A stretch of DNA of 37,454 nt. Origin: Magnetococcales bacterium (GTDB lineage: Bacteria; Pseudomonadota; Magnetococcia; Magnetococcales; UBA8363). The stretch is taken from NCBI GenBank assembly GCA_015228975.1, contig JADGCN010000021.1, positions 1-37,454 on the forward strand. Reading direction: 5' to 3'. This document shows, in pieces, positions 26,032 to 34,638 of this stretch (positions are counted from its first letter, which is position 1; every line of letters begins with the position of its first letter). Both the position numbers and the translations under genes were made by a program. The notes under the pieces are model-generated. The model ran no database searches. It worked only from the letters and a program-made list of their open reading frames with translations, and was not told the origin of the DNA.

Positions 26032-26901
26032 TTGAACATTGACCCCGTTTGGACTATCCGCAGGCTGCTCCAATGGAGCAGCCCGTGGTTGGCTGAACGG
26101 GGTGCGGATACCCCCCGGCTGGATGCGGAACTTCTTCTGGCAAATGCCCTCAATCTGCAGCGTATTGGTCTGTTCCTGGACCCGGATCGACCGCTGAACG
26201 TTGAGGAATTGGGGGCCTACAAGAGCCGTCTTAAACGTCGTGCAGCCAGGGAGCCGGTCGCCTATATCATCGGGCAAAAGGATTTTTGGAAAAATACTTT
26301 TGCCGTTGATCGGCGCGTCCTGATTCCCCGTCCAGAAACCGAAACTTTATTGGAGATTGTGCTGAAACATTATGCTGAACGCTCGGGAAACTGGCATTTT
26401 TTGGATATTGGCTGTGGCTCGGGGGCCTTGGTGATCAGTTTATTGTTGGAGTTTCCCAATGCTACGGGGGTGGGTCTGGATGTGAGTGAAGAGGCCCTCA
26501 TGGTGAGTTCCCTCAATGGTCATCGGTTGCAGGTCGATGATCGTGTGCGGTGGTTGTCTTCCGATTTGATGGGGGTGCTTGAAGGTTCGGAACGTTTCGA
26601 CGTGATTGTGACCAATCCGCCCTATGTCCCCCATGCGGAGATTTTGGGACTACAGCCGGAAATCTCTTGCTATGAACCTCACGTGGCATTGGACGGCGGT
26701 GCGGATGGACTGTCTGTGATACGACGATTGATTCCAGAGGCGGTTGGTTTTTTGCATCCGGGGGGATTGTTGGCGTTGGAAATTGATTCTCGCCAAAAGG
26801 ATGAGGTGGTTGAACTGTTGCATGGTTGCGGGTTGCATCGCGTGGGATCTCTTGAGGATGGCCACCATGTTCCCAGAGTTGTGTATGGTTTTGCCGCCTG
26901 A
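26032..26901 (+). CDS. prmC: Release factor glutamine methyltransferase PrmC
   Basis: PrmC methylates the glutamine of the GGQ motif in release factors 1 and 2, which they need for efficient peptide release. The 289-residue product has the N-terminal helical domain (ADTPRLDAELLLANAL), REPVAYIIGQKDFW, the LIPRPETE loop, the SAM motif LDIGCGSGAL, and the catalytic NPPY in IVTNPPYVP. Length is typical. The start codon appears to be TTG at 26032; no ATG precedes the N-terminal domain. In many bacteria prmC follows prfA, but here it follows a murein hydrolase gene. Confidence 0.93.
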   Translation: MNIDPVWTIRRLLQWSSPWLAERGADTPRLDAELLLANALNLQRIGLFLDPDRPLNVEELGAYKSRLKRRAAREPVAYIIGQKDFWKNTFAVDRRVLIPRPETETLLEIVLKHYAERSGNWHFLDIGCGSGALVISLLLEFPNATGVGLDVSEEALMVSSLNGHRLQVDDRVRWLSSDLMGVLEGSERFDVIVTNPPYVPHAEILGLQPEISCYEPHVALDGGADGLSVIRRLIPEAVGFLHPGGLLALEIDSRQKDEVVELLHGCGLHRVGSLEDGHHVPRVVYGFAA

Positions 26902-26934
26902 GGAAATAGCTGTGCCGTGAATCTCCATGAAAGC

Positions 26935-27083
26935 TAAACCGCAGCTATCTTGGGATGCGTAGTTCCTGTCATCCCCGCGAAAGCGGGGATCCAGGGGAGC
27001 TTCCACCACTATCCTGACTTTCTGGATTCCCGCTTTCGCGGGAATGACGTTAAAACTACGTTTCCCGTATTGGGTGCGGTTTA
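26935..27083 (+). mobile_element. Complete MITE copy B (palindromic, TA-flanked)
   Basis: This copy has the same layout and orientation as the element at 16230: terminal repeats AAACCGCAGC and TGCGGTTT, TA on both flanks, and two inner hairpins with the CCCCGCGAAAGCGGGG and CCCGCTTTCGCGGG cores. The spacer between the hairpins differs at several places, so the copies are not recent duplicates. It lies between prmC and the PilZ gene. It may serve as a transcript end or change the stability of the mRNA. Confidence 0.8.
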
Positions 27084-27176
27084 AGTGATTTCTCTTGACA
27101 TACCCGTTCTGGCCATCGCAAGTAACCTTGCGTGGTATTTTTTGTGGGGCAGCCATTGCCTTTGGAAGAGGGAACC

Positions 27177-27989
27177 ATGGATTTTCTTGATGTAATCTAC
27201 CAGGCAGCCCGGTCTCAATATCCCAAGGGGATTGCCCATGCCCCTGATGCGGTTCGTATTGATGATCGGATGCAGTTGCAACAATTGATGGCTATTCTGA
27301 CCATGGATGGCGAAATTCCCATCCTGTTGCATATTGGTGCCCAGATTTTTGATTATCATTCAACGTTGAAAATGGCCGGGGGAATTGGTTCATCGGAAAA
27401 AAATTTGTATCTGCTCATCAAAGCCTTGGTGCCACCCATTGGCAATGTGCGCATCCGCCATGCGGATGTGATCACGATAAGCATGAATTCCAAGCATTTT
27501 AACTTTTTGATGGACGTCACCTTTGTCGAACAGGTCAGCAAAAGTATTTTGAAAATATCGTTTCCCAGCGAAATCATGATTCGTACCGAAAAACGCAAAT
27601 CGGTTCGCGTCAACGTCGACCCTGCCTGGAACGTCAGTTTGGAAGCGGCTGTCGGGCGCAAGGAAGTTTTTAAGCCCGAACTGGAAAATATCAGTTACGG
27701 TGGATTTTATTTCAAAGCCGCCGGCAAACGTCCCAATTTGTCTCCGGGGCAAAAAATCAGTTTTCGTATGCGGTGGCCTGATATCAAGCTGGATACGAAA
27801 GTTGAAACCGTTCTCATCGAGATGTGCAGCAAGTATGGTGACCCGTTCTTTCGATCGCATTTTACTTTTGAAACTTACGATAAAACCATGCAACAGATTG
27901 AAAGCTTTGTCGCAGCGGCTCAAAGCGTCCATCTCCAATATCGCAAGGCTTTGTTTGGCCACTGGGAACTCAACCTGGAAAAAAATTAA
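27177..27989 (+). CDS. YcgR-like PilZ-domain cyclic-di-GMP receptor
   Basis: The 270-residue protein has an N-terminal half resembling the YcgR-N regulator domain (about 25-130) and a C-terminal PilZ domain. The PilZ ligand motifs are complete: RKSVR (Arg140 and Arg144) and NISYGG (Asn171, Ser173, Gly176), so binding of cyclic di-GMP is likely. YcgR proteins slow the flagellar motor or steer other surface functions. The next gene makes and breaks the ligand. I use the ATG at 27177, with GAGGG before it; the frame from 27132 reaches back towards the MITE. Confidence 0.85.
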   Translation: MDFLDVIYQAARSQYPKGIAHAPDAVRIDDRMQLQQLMAILTMDGEIPILLHIGAQIFDYHSTLKMAGGIGSSEKNLYLLIKALVPPIGNVRIRHADVITISMNSKHFNFLMDVTFVEQVSKSILKISFPSEIMIRTEKRKSVRVNVDPAWNVSLEAAVGRKEVFKPELENISYGGFYFKAAGKRPNLSPGQKISFRMRWPDIKLDTKVETVLIEMCSKYGDPFFRSHFTFETYDKTMQQIESFVAAAQSVHLQYRKALFGHWELNLEKN

Positions 27990-28162
27990 TCCTTGATGCC
28001 GTGGAATAATTGGCTTTGCCCTGGTGTTTCTGGTAGTCAACCGGCTGCGACATGGATTAGAGTGGCACAAGCGGGGAGGGTGTGAGCCCGGTTTGGTTGG
28101 GTATTGCGTTGACCAGGTTTTCACGAACGCAACCGTATTTCCAGTATACAGATTGTCATTCC

Positions 28163-30163
28163 ATGAAGATGGTTACCATGTCTGATGATTTGCAACGCCC
28201 TCCATCCGAATGGCATCTTGTCAAAGCGTTGTTGCAGCTGTTGTTGTGGACGCTTCTCAGTGAAGGGACCATTATGTTGCTCTTGCCCCTCTTGGGGCCA
28301 ATGCCGGCAGAGATGTCGGTGATTCTTGATGCCACTGTACTGGTCTTTCTCCTGACACTGCCCGTCTTTTTTCTTCTCTATCTTCCCATGAGAAGACGTA
28401 TCCTGGCCCATAAACGCAGTGAAGAAGCACTGCTGGTAACCAATAACCGATTGTCTCAAGAGATAGCCATTCGTCGGGAAACAGAGGAAAATTATAAGCT
28501 TTATATCAAGGTCTTTGAAAATGCCGGCGAGGGGATCGTTATTACCGATCCAAAGGCCCGGATTATCGCCATTAATCCAGCCTATAGTGACATGACCGGG
28601 TATCCGCCCGATGAGGTCATTGGTGCCAATCCGAAAATTTTGCGTTCGGGACGGCATGGTGAAGATTTTTATACGGCAATGTGGCAATCTTTGTTGAAAA
28701 ACGGGGCGTGGAAAGGGGAAATATGGGACCGGAAGAAAACCGGTGAGGTGTTTTCCAAATGGTTAAGCATCAAAGCTGTTCGGAGCGATTCGGGTCAAAT
28801 CAGCCATTATGTTGGAATTTTTTCTGACGTGACCCACGTCAAGGAAACCGAAGAGCGCATGCAGTACATGGCTTGGTACGATCCATTGACCCGTTTGCCC
28901 AATCGTATGTTGTTTCGTGATCGTGTCACGCAGGAAATGGCCTTGAGCAAGCGGGCCGGAACACATGCGGCCGTGTTTTTCATCGATCTGGACCGGTTTA
29001 AATATATCAATGATACGCTGGGCCACGATTCGGGCGATGCCATGTTGCAGCAGGTGGCGGAACGCCTGCAAAAATGTTTTCGCCAGACCGATACCATTGC
29101 ACGCATGGGTGGGGATGAATTTACCGTCTTGCTGCCCAATCCCGGGGAGAGTCAGAATATCGTCTATTTGGCGGAAAAAGTGGTCCGTGAACTGAAGCAA
29201 TCTTTTACCGTATCTGGCCATGAATTCTTTGTCGGCGCCAGCATTGGCATCGCCCTTTTCCCCGAAGACGGCAGGGATTACGAGACTTTGATCAAAAATG
29301 CAGATATTGCCATGTACAACGCCAAGGAGATGGGACGCGGTACCTATAAATTTTTCTCGCCACAAATGAACGAAAAAACCAATCGTCGGCTATCCCTGGA
29401 GAAAGATTTACGCAAAGCATTGGAGCAAAATGAATTCGTTTTATATTATCAACCCAAGATCGGTATTGCTTCGGGACTCATTGTCGGCATGGAGGCTTTG
29501 ATTCGTTGGTGCCACCCGGAAAAAGGGATGATCAACCCCGGAGATTTTATTCCATTGGCTGAGGAAACCGGTTTGATTATTCCCATGGGATTGTGGGTCC
29601 TGAAGACGGCCTGCCAGCAGGTACATAGTTGGCGCACCATGGGTTGGAAAAGTTTGCGGGTGGCGGTCAATCTGTCGGCGTTGCAGGTGCAGAGCGAGGA
29701 TATTATCCAACAGGTTAAGGATGTTTTGGCGACAACAGGTTTGACCAGCGATGGCCTGGAATTGGAAATCACGGAATCCATCGCCATGCACGATGTGACC
29801 CGGACCATTGGTATTATTCGCGAATTTCGCGAAATGGGGATTCATATCTCCATCGACGATTTTGGCACCGGGTATTCCTCATTGAGCTATTTAAAATCGT
29901 TGCCACTGCATGCTTTAAAGATCGATCAATCCTTTGTGCGCGATCTGGTGGAAAATTCGGAGGACGCCTCGATTGTGACCTCCATTATTTCCATGGCGGC
30001 GGCGATGAATCTGGAGGTGGTGGCCGAAGGGGTGGAAACCGAAGAACAGTTGGCTTTTTTGGCCAAACAAAACTGTTCGCAAGCCCAAGGTTATTTTTTC
30101 TCGCGTCCGGTATCGGCGGATGATTTCCTGGAATTGTTGCGCAAACAGGGTCCATGCCATTGA
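28163..30163 (+). CDS. PAS-GGDEF-EAL cyclic-di-GMP synthase/phosphodiesterase
   Basis: The product of about 666 residues has two N-terminal membrane helices, a PAS domain (YKLYIKVFENAGEGIVITDP to SDVTHVKE), then GGDEF and EAL domains. The diguanylate cyclase site is intact (GGDEF, 316-320) and has the RxxD product-inhibition site (RQTD, 307-310) five residues before it. The phosphodiesterase site also looks intact: EALIRW (Glu444), NLS, EITES, DDFGTGYSS, KID and AEGVET. The enzyme may therefore switch direction with the PAS signal. Starts at 28163, 28178 and a GTG at 28082 (close to GGGGAG) are all possible. The preceding gene is a PilZ receptor. Confidence 0.92.
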   Translation: MKMVTMSDDLQRPPSEWHLVKALLQLLLWTLLSEGTIMLLLPLLGPMPAEMSVILDATVLVFLLTLPVFFLLYLPMRRRILAHKRSEEALLVTNNRLSQEIAIRRETEENYKLYIKVFENAGEGIVITDPKARIIAINPAYSDMTGYPPDEVIGANPKILRSGRHGEDFYTAMWQSLLKNGAWKGEIWDRKKTGEVFSKWLSIKAVRSDSGQISHYVGIFSDVTHVKETEERMQYMAWYDPLTRLPNRMLFRDRVTQEMALSKRAGTHAAVFFIDLDRFKYINDTLGHDSGDAMLQQVAERLQKCFRQTDTIARMGGDEFTVLLPNPGESQNIVYLAEKVVRELKQSFTVSGHEFFVGASIGIALFPEDGRDYETLIKNADIAMYNAKEMGRGTYKFFSPQMNEKTNRRLSLEKDLRKALEQNEFVLYYQPKIGIASGLIVGMEALIRWCHPEKGMINPGDFIPLAEETGLIIPMGLWVLKTACQQVHSWRTMGWKSLRVAVNLSALQVQSEDIIQQVKDVLATTGLTSDGLELEITESIAMHDVTRTIGIIREFREMGIHISIDDFGTGYSSLSYLKSLPLHALKIDQSFVRDLVENSEDASIVTSIISMAAAMNLEVVAEGVETEEQLAFLAKQNCSQAQGYFFSRPVSADDFLELLRKQGPCH

Positions 30164-31662
30164 TGGCGGCGGACAGCAACGGCTTGAGCATGGGTAACAC
30201 GGAGTCACCCATGAGTCCCGGTGGGATCGTCCTGATGACCCTCAATGCGCGCTTCCGTCACCCCTCCTTAGGTTTGCGGTGTCTAAAAGCCAATCTGGAT
30301 GCATGGAGCGACCGTTGCACCATCCTGGAATTTACCATTCATGACCGGCCCATGGATATCGCTGAGACCGTATTACGGTTTCAGCCCGCCATCATCGGCA
30401 TAGGGGTCTACCTGTGGAATGTGGAACCGGTGCGGCACTTGTTGGCATTATTGAAGGTTCTGGCACCGGAGATCATCCTTATCCTGGGGGGGCCGGAAAT
30501 GGTTGCTGTCCCGGAAGACGACCGCTGGTTCGATGTTGCCGATGTCATCATTTCCGGTGAAGGGGAGGGTGTGTTTCGGGATGTGTGTCGGGAATGGTAT
30601 GCAACCCCGGGTATACGCCCTGCGAAAAAACGTATCACAGCCCCCCCGGTAGATTTCACCCGGGTGAAACTCCCGTACGCGCTTTACGATAGCAACGATC
30701 TGAAACACCGGTTCACCTATGTGGAAGCCTCGCGTGGCTGCCCGCATGGTTGCAGTTTTTGTCTCTCCGCCCGGGATGCCCCGATACGCCGTGTCCCTTT
30801 GGCGCACTTTTTCTCAGCCATGGAGGATTTGCTCACCCGTGGTGCCAGGCAATTTAAATTTGTGGATCGCACCTTTAATGTACATACCAGGACGGCTGTC
30901 GCTATCCTTGATTTTTTTTGGGAACGGTATATTCCCGGCTTGTTTCTGCATTTTGAAATGGTTCCCGACCACCTGCCGCCAGCCCTCAAGGAGTCCCTCA
31001 TCCGTTTTCCCCCGGGGAGCTTGCAACTGGAGATCGGTTTCCAGACGTTTGACGGGGAGACACTGAAACGTATTCATCGCTCACAAAACAACGATGCTGC
31101 CGCAAAGAACCTGGCCTGGCTCAAAAACAACACCCGGGTCCATTTGCATACCGACCTTATTTTTGGCCTTCCAGGGGAATCCCTGGTCAGCATGGAGGCA
31201 GGGTTCAATCGGCTGTTTGCGTTGCACCCACATGACATCCAGGTTGGTATTTTGAAGCGATTACCGGGTACCCAACTCGCACGTCAGGATCCGGGTATCC
31301 ACAGCATGTGCTATAATCCCCACCCGCCATACGACATTCTGGCCAATGATCACATCGATTTTGCAACCATGCAACGTTTGCGTCGGTTTGGCCGTTATTG
31401 GGATTTGATTGGTAATTCGCAACGTTTTCCAACATTTATTGCCTGGATGCACGACCAACCCTCACCATTTGCGGTCTTTCTAACGTTGTCCGATTTCATC
31501 TTTGCCACCACCCGGCAGACACATCAAATCGCCTTGGCCCGGTTGATCACAGTGATTACCCAGGGGCTTATCCAGGCGTTAAAACTGGAACCGGCTCAAG
31601 CCAGAGCCATGATGAGCAACGATTGGCCGGATTATGGATCCCAAAGGGCGGAGAAGTCCTGA
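30154..31662 (+). CDS. B12-binding-type radical SAM protein (DUF4080-like)
   Basis: The N-terminal 115 residues have the fold signature of the B12-binding/DUF4080 family (LMTLNARFRHPSLGLRCL, IIGIGVYLWN, ILGGPEMV). The radical SAM core has CPHGCSFC (Cys196, 200, 203), then FKFVDRTFN and GFQTFDGETLKRIHRSQ, as well as a DLIFGLPGE segment. No DxHxxG motif is visible. The family is widespread but its substrate is not known. The ATG at 30154 lies inside the end of the GGDEF-EAL gene (10-base overlap), so the two are probably translationally coupled; in-frame ATGs at 30190 and 30211 would remove that overlap. The stop is two bases from the stop of the converging nitrilase gene. Confidence 0.85.
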   Translation: MPLMAADSNGLSMGNTESPMSPGGIVLMTLNARFRHPSLGLRCLKANLDAWSDRCTILEFTIHDRPMDIAETVLRFQPAIIGIGVYLWNVEPVRHLLALLKVLAPEIILILGGPEMVAVPEDDRWFDVADVIISGEGEGVFRDVCREWYATPGIRPAKKRITAPPVDFTRVKLPYALYDSNDLKHRFTYVEASRGCPHGCSFCLSARDAPIRRVPLAHFFSAMEDLLTRGARQFKFVDRTFNVHTRTAVAILDFFWERYIPGLFLHFEMVPDHLPPALKESLIRFPPGSLQLEIGFQTFDGETLKRIHRSQNNDAAAKNLAWLKNNTRVHLHTDLIFGLPGESLVSMEAGFNRLFALHPHDIQVGILKRLPGTQLARQDPGIHSMCYNPHPPYDILANDHIDFATMQRLRRFGRYWDLIGNSQRFPTFIAWMHDQPSPFAVFLTLSDFIFATTRQTHQIALARLITVITQGLIQALKLEPAQARAMMSNDWPDYGSQRAEKS

Positions 31663-31663
31663 T

Positions 31664-32491
31664 TTACGGGACTGCCTGGCCGAGTTTATCGCTTCCTCTC
31701 CATGCCGGGATCTGCCGTCGGCAGGAATCAACACGTTCCTGATCAATCCATGCCAGGGCGATTCCCGGCCCATCGCAGCATTGGGCGACAATGCCACCCC
31801 AAGGTTCGACCACCATGGAATGGCCATGGGTCATGCGTCCACCAGGGTGTCGCCCCGATTGACCCGGGGCCACCATGTAACAAAAATTTTCGACTGCCCG
31901 CGCCCGCACCAGTAACTCCCAGTGGGCAGCGCCGGTGGTGGCGGTAAACGCCGAGGGTAAGGTGATCAGTGTTGCCCCCATGGCACCAAGTCTTGAAAAA
32001 AGCTGGGGAAAACGAACATCATAACATATAGCCAATCCCAGGCGACCCCAGGGGGTATCACAAACTACCGGATGATCACCGGCTTGTACCAGGTTGGATT
32101 CCCGATAGCTGCGATCATGGGGGAGGATGACGTCAAACAAGTGCATTTTGTCATAGCGGGCGCGTACTTCCCCATGATCGTCAACGACGAAACAAGTATT
32201 GGTGATTTTTTCGCCACCCGGTGTCCTGACCGGTATGGAGCCACCGACGATCCAAACCCGGTACTCCCGGGCAAAATCATGCAGGAAACCCAGGGAAGGA
32301 CCATCCGTGACGTCTTCGGCGCACGCCCGTTTCTCATCTTCGCTCGCGCCCATGTGCGAAAAATTTTCAGGCAGAACCAGCAATCCGGCACCCCGTTTCA
32401 CCGCCCGTTCCATGAGTGATCGAGACTGCTTCAGATTATCGCTGCGGTCCGAGCCGGAATTCATCTGGATGATGGCAAGGGGGGCGTCCAT
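31664..32491 (-). CDS. Nitrilase-family amidase (Nit/deaminated glutathione amidase type)
   Basis: The 275-residue protein has the complete nitrilase triad: Glu42 (PENFSHMG), Lys115 (YDKMHLFD) and Cys156 (AICYDVRFP). Sequence around the triad resembles Nit1/NitFhit and omega-amidase-like enzymes, which hydrolyse deaminated glutathione or ketoacid amides, a repair function. Substrate choice cannot be read from sequence. It overlaps grxC by one base (TAATG), and the pair grxC-nit next to comF and a methyltransferase is also seen in alphaproteobacteria. A link to glutathione chemistry would fit both neighbours. Confidence 0.88.
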   Translation of the reverse strand: MDAPLAIIQMNSGSDRSDNLKQSRSLMERAVKRGAGLLVLPENFSHMGASEDEKRACAEDVTDGPSLGFLHDFAREYRVWIVGGSIPVRTPGGEKITNTCFVVDDHGEVRARYDKMHLFDVILPHDRSYRESNLVQAGDHPVVCDTPWGRLGLAICYDVRFPQLFSRLGAMGATLITLPSAFTATTGAAHWELLVRARAVENFCYMVAPGQSGRHPGGRMTHGHSMVVEPWGGIVAQCCDGPGIALAWIDQERVDSCRRQIPAWRGSDKLGQAVP

Positions 32492-32751
32492 TATCGGTGT
32501 ACCAACAGCGGATCAAGTTGTCCTGATGATTCCAGGGCATACAGATCATCGCATCCCCCCACATGCTGGCCATTGATAAAGATTTGTGGGACGGTTCTTT
32601 TACCATTGGCGCGGCGCAACATTTCATCACGCAGTTCGGGATTTTGTGTCAGGTTGATTTCCCGGTAGGCTACCTTTTTCTTGTCCAATAATTGTTTGGC
32701 CCGAACGCAATAGGGACAAACGGTGGTGGAATAAATTTCAACTTCTAGCAT
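32491..32751 (-). CDS. grxC: Glutaredoxin 3 type
   Basis: An 86-residue dithiol glutaredoxin with the active site CPYC (Cys12, Cys15), the glutathione-binding TVPQIFI stretch and the GGCDDLYALE turn. It reduces disulfides and mixed glutathione disulfides in the cytosol. Length fits GrxC. It starts the two-gene unit with the nitrilase; comF lies 54 bases upstream on the same strand. Confidence 0.95.
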   Translation of the reverse strand: MLEVEIYSTTVCPYCVRAKQLLDKKKVAYREINLTQNPELRDEMLRRANGKRTVPQIFINGQHVGGCDDLYALESSGQLDPLLVHR

Positions 32752-32805
32752 AAACGTTCCCTTTCAAGAGTGGCGCGAAGCACCGATGACGACTTACTTG
32801 CAAAA

Positions 32806-33534
32806 TCAATAATCAACCCGGGCCAGACAGCATACAACCACCCGCCTGGCCCCGGCATCCTTCAAAGCGCGTGTGGCTGCCCACACGGTGGATCCCGTGG
32901 TGAAAACATCGTCTACCAGCAGGATGGTTCGATCGGCAAAAGTCGCTTTTTTGGCAACAAAGGCATCCTGGACATTAATCAACCTGGCTTTTTGATTGAG
33001 CTTTGTCTGCGGTCTCGTCATTTTGCTACGATGCAAGGCATTTGTCACGAAAGGACGATGGAGTTTTTTGGCCAGCATGCCCGCGAGCAGGGCCGCTTGA
33101 TTGTAACCCCGCCACAACAAACGCAGTGGGTGGAGTGGGACGGGAACGACCATCTCCAGATCTTCCCGGTGCATGAGGTCGCCTATCCGCTCCATGAGCA
33201 AATCTGCCAAAGGTTCGGCCCATTCGCTGCGATCATGAAATTTATAGCGAACGATCAGTTTGGACAGGGGTTCAAGGTAAAGAAATGCAAAGTAGACCCG
33301 CTCCGGAAGACCGATTTCGTACAAACAGGTACCGCATTCGCTGACCGTTCCTTGGGTGGAGGTGCCGCAGGTCAGGCAATAATTTTTCGGTATGGGTGGA
33401 AGAGTCGTGATACAGTGTGTACATAAAAATTCGCTATCGGGGATACTGCGACCGCAGATGGGACAAAATACCGGGAACAGGACGTTCAGCAACGCTCGGA
33501 GCATCGGTTTGACCGCCTGTATCGGATGGGTCAT
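32806..33534 (-). CDS. comF: ComF-family phosphoribosyltransferase-like protein
   Basis: The protein has two Cys-rich knuckles near the N-terminus (CPICG, CTHC, CLTCG, CGTC), which form a zinc site. A phosphoribosyltransferase domain follows, with MVVPVPLHPLRLLWRGYNQA and the PRPP-binding loop LLVDDVFTTGST. In naturally competent bacteria ComF takes part in handling imported single-stranded DNA; many non-competent bacteria also have it and its role there is unclear. I prefer the ATG at 33534; 33555 is also possible, and the frame from 33636 starts with an unlikely Trp-rich peptide. It diverges from the methyltransferase gene. Confidence 0.92.
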   Translation of the reverse strand: MTHPIQAVKPMLRALLNVLFPVFCPICGRSIPDSEFLCTHCITTLPPIPKNYCLTCGTSTQGTVSECGTCLYEIGLPERVYFAFLYLEPLSKLIVRYKFHDRSEWAEPLADLLMERIGDLMHREDLEMVVPVPLHPLRLLWRGYNQAALLAGMLAKKLHRPFVTNALHRSKMTRPQTKLNQKARLINVQDAFVAKKATFADRTILLVDDVFTTGSTVWAATRALKDAGARRVVVCCLARVDY

Positions 33535-33674
33535 GGCAAGAATCCGTAACGACATGGATACGTCGGTTGCATATGGGGAAAACAGGTTATTATTCCACCA
33601 ATGGTCGCATGAAATAATACCGGAACACCATCCCATTTATACCATTTAAAATTTTTCCACGAGCAAGCCCAACC

Positions 33675-34580
33675 ATGCGCTTTATTCCCATATCTCCCTA
33701 TTCCTGTGTTGTTTCAGGTGTTGATGATCCATCAAGTGTTGATGATCCCGGGGAGTATCCCGTGGATTTTACCCGGGTGCGCCATCGGTGGGCACAGGTG
33801 GCGGGGCATCCGGAAGTCTTTGCCGGCTCTCTTTTGGAGCGCGTCGGTGCCTTGTTGGCGTTGCGTCTGCAGGAAATTAAAGATCAGCCGGAAATCATAC
33901 TGGATTTAGGGTGCCGCAGCGGTTTGTTGCGTCAACAATTGCAGCAGGCAAATGCCGGTAAAAGCCGTATTGTTTCGGCTACCTTTGCTGTAGGTTGGCC
34001 CATGCAAGGTCCCCGTTGGTTGAAACCGTTCAGGAAACAACCGGAAATGGCCTGTACGCACCCCTTGGCGTTGCCATTTGCCAACGCAACCTTTGATGCC
34101 GTGGTTTCCAATCTGGCTTTGCATTGGCTGGGTGATCTGCGGGGGGCGTTCCGGGAGATACGACGGGTACTCAAGCCGGGAGGTCTTTTTCTGGTCACCC
34201 TTCCCGGGGATGGTACCTTGATCGAATTGCGGGAATGCCTAGCCACGTTGGACCGCCAGGGCTATGGTCGCATGTGGCCCCGCATGCTCTCCTTCCCTTC
34301 GGTACACCAGGTTGGCGATGACCTGTTACAGTTGGGTTTTCGCTTGCCGGTGGTGGATCGGGATCGCGTGCATACCACCTTTGCCGATATATGGCAATTG
34401 TTGCATCATTTACGTACACTGGGAAGCTGCAATCCCTACGCGGAGCGGGTTCCTGGCTTGACCGGGAAAAAATTCTTTGCCGACCTGCAAAACCTTTACC
34501 GAACGCGTTATCCGCATGCGGACAACCGTCTGTCGGTGAGTGTGGAAATCCTGTTTGGCCATGGTTGGCGCGCATCCTGA
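33675..34580 (+). CDS. BioC/NDUFAF5-like SAM-dependent methyltransferase
   Basis: The 301-residue protein has a class I SAM-binding fold: LDLGCRSGLL (motif I, residues 76-85), ALPFANATFDAVVSNLALHWLGDL, then REIRRVLKPGGLFLVTLPG. The later half (TFADIWQLLHHLRTLGSCNPY) matches the group with BioC and mitochondrial NDUFAF5. BioC methylates malonyl-ACP in biotin synthesis, whereas NDUFAF5 hydroxylates an arginine of complex I. Position beside comF-grxC-nit is more like the alphaproteobacterial NDUFAF5-type gene than a biotin gene. Motif I has Arg where DLGCGSG normally has Gly. The start has no clear ribosome site. Confidence 0.85.
   Translation: MRFIPISPYSCVVSGVDDPSSVDDPGEYPVDFTRVRHRWAQVAGHPEVFAGSLLERVGALLALRLQEIKDQPEIILDLGCRSGLLRQQLQQANAGKSRIVSATFAVGWPMQGPRWLKPFRKQPEMACTHPLALPFANATFDAVVSNLALHWLGDLRGAFREIRRVLKPGGLFLVTLPGDGTLIELRECLATLDRQGYGRMWPRMLSFPSVHQVGDDLLQLGFRLPVVDRDRVHTTFADIWQLLHHLRTLGSCNPYAERVPGLTGKKFFADLQNLYRTRYPHADNRLSVSVEILFGHGWRAS
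33718..33748 (+). repeat. 13-base direct repeat near the methyltransferase start
   Basis: GTGTTGATGATCC occurs at 33718-33730 and again at 33736-33748, an 18-base period that encodes VDDPSSVDDP. It is in frame and lies in the non-conserved N-terminal part, so it looks like a small slippage duplication. Confidence 0.8.
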
Positions 34581-34638
34581 GGTGACTTTCCTGACAATGA
34601 CACGAATTGCATCGGTTTCTTTATCCATGGGAACCAGG

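Noticed and set aside
16230-27083. CRISPR-like reading of the repeated palindromes
   Set aside because: The copies are far apart, differ in sequence and have mobile-element ends; there are no regular spacers and no cas genes.
34281-34320. Frameshifted or fused methyltransferase
   Set aside because: The frame is continuous and the domain order is normal over the whole length.
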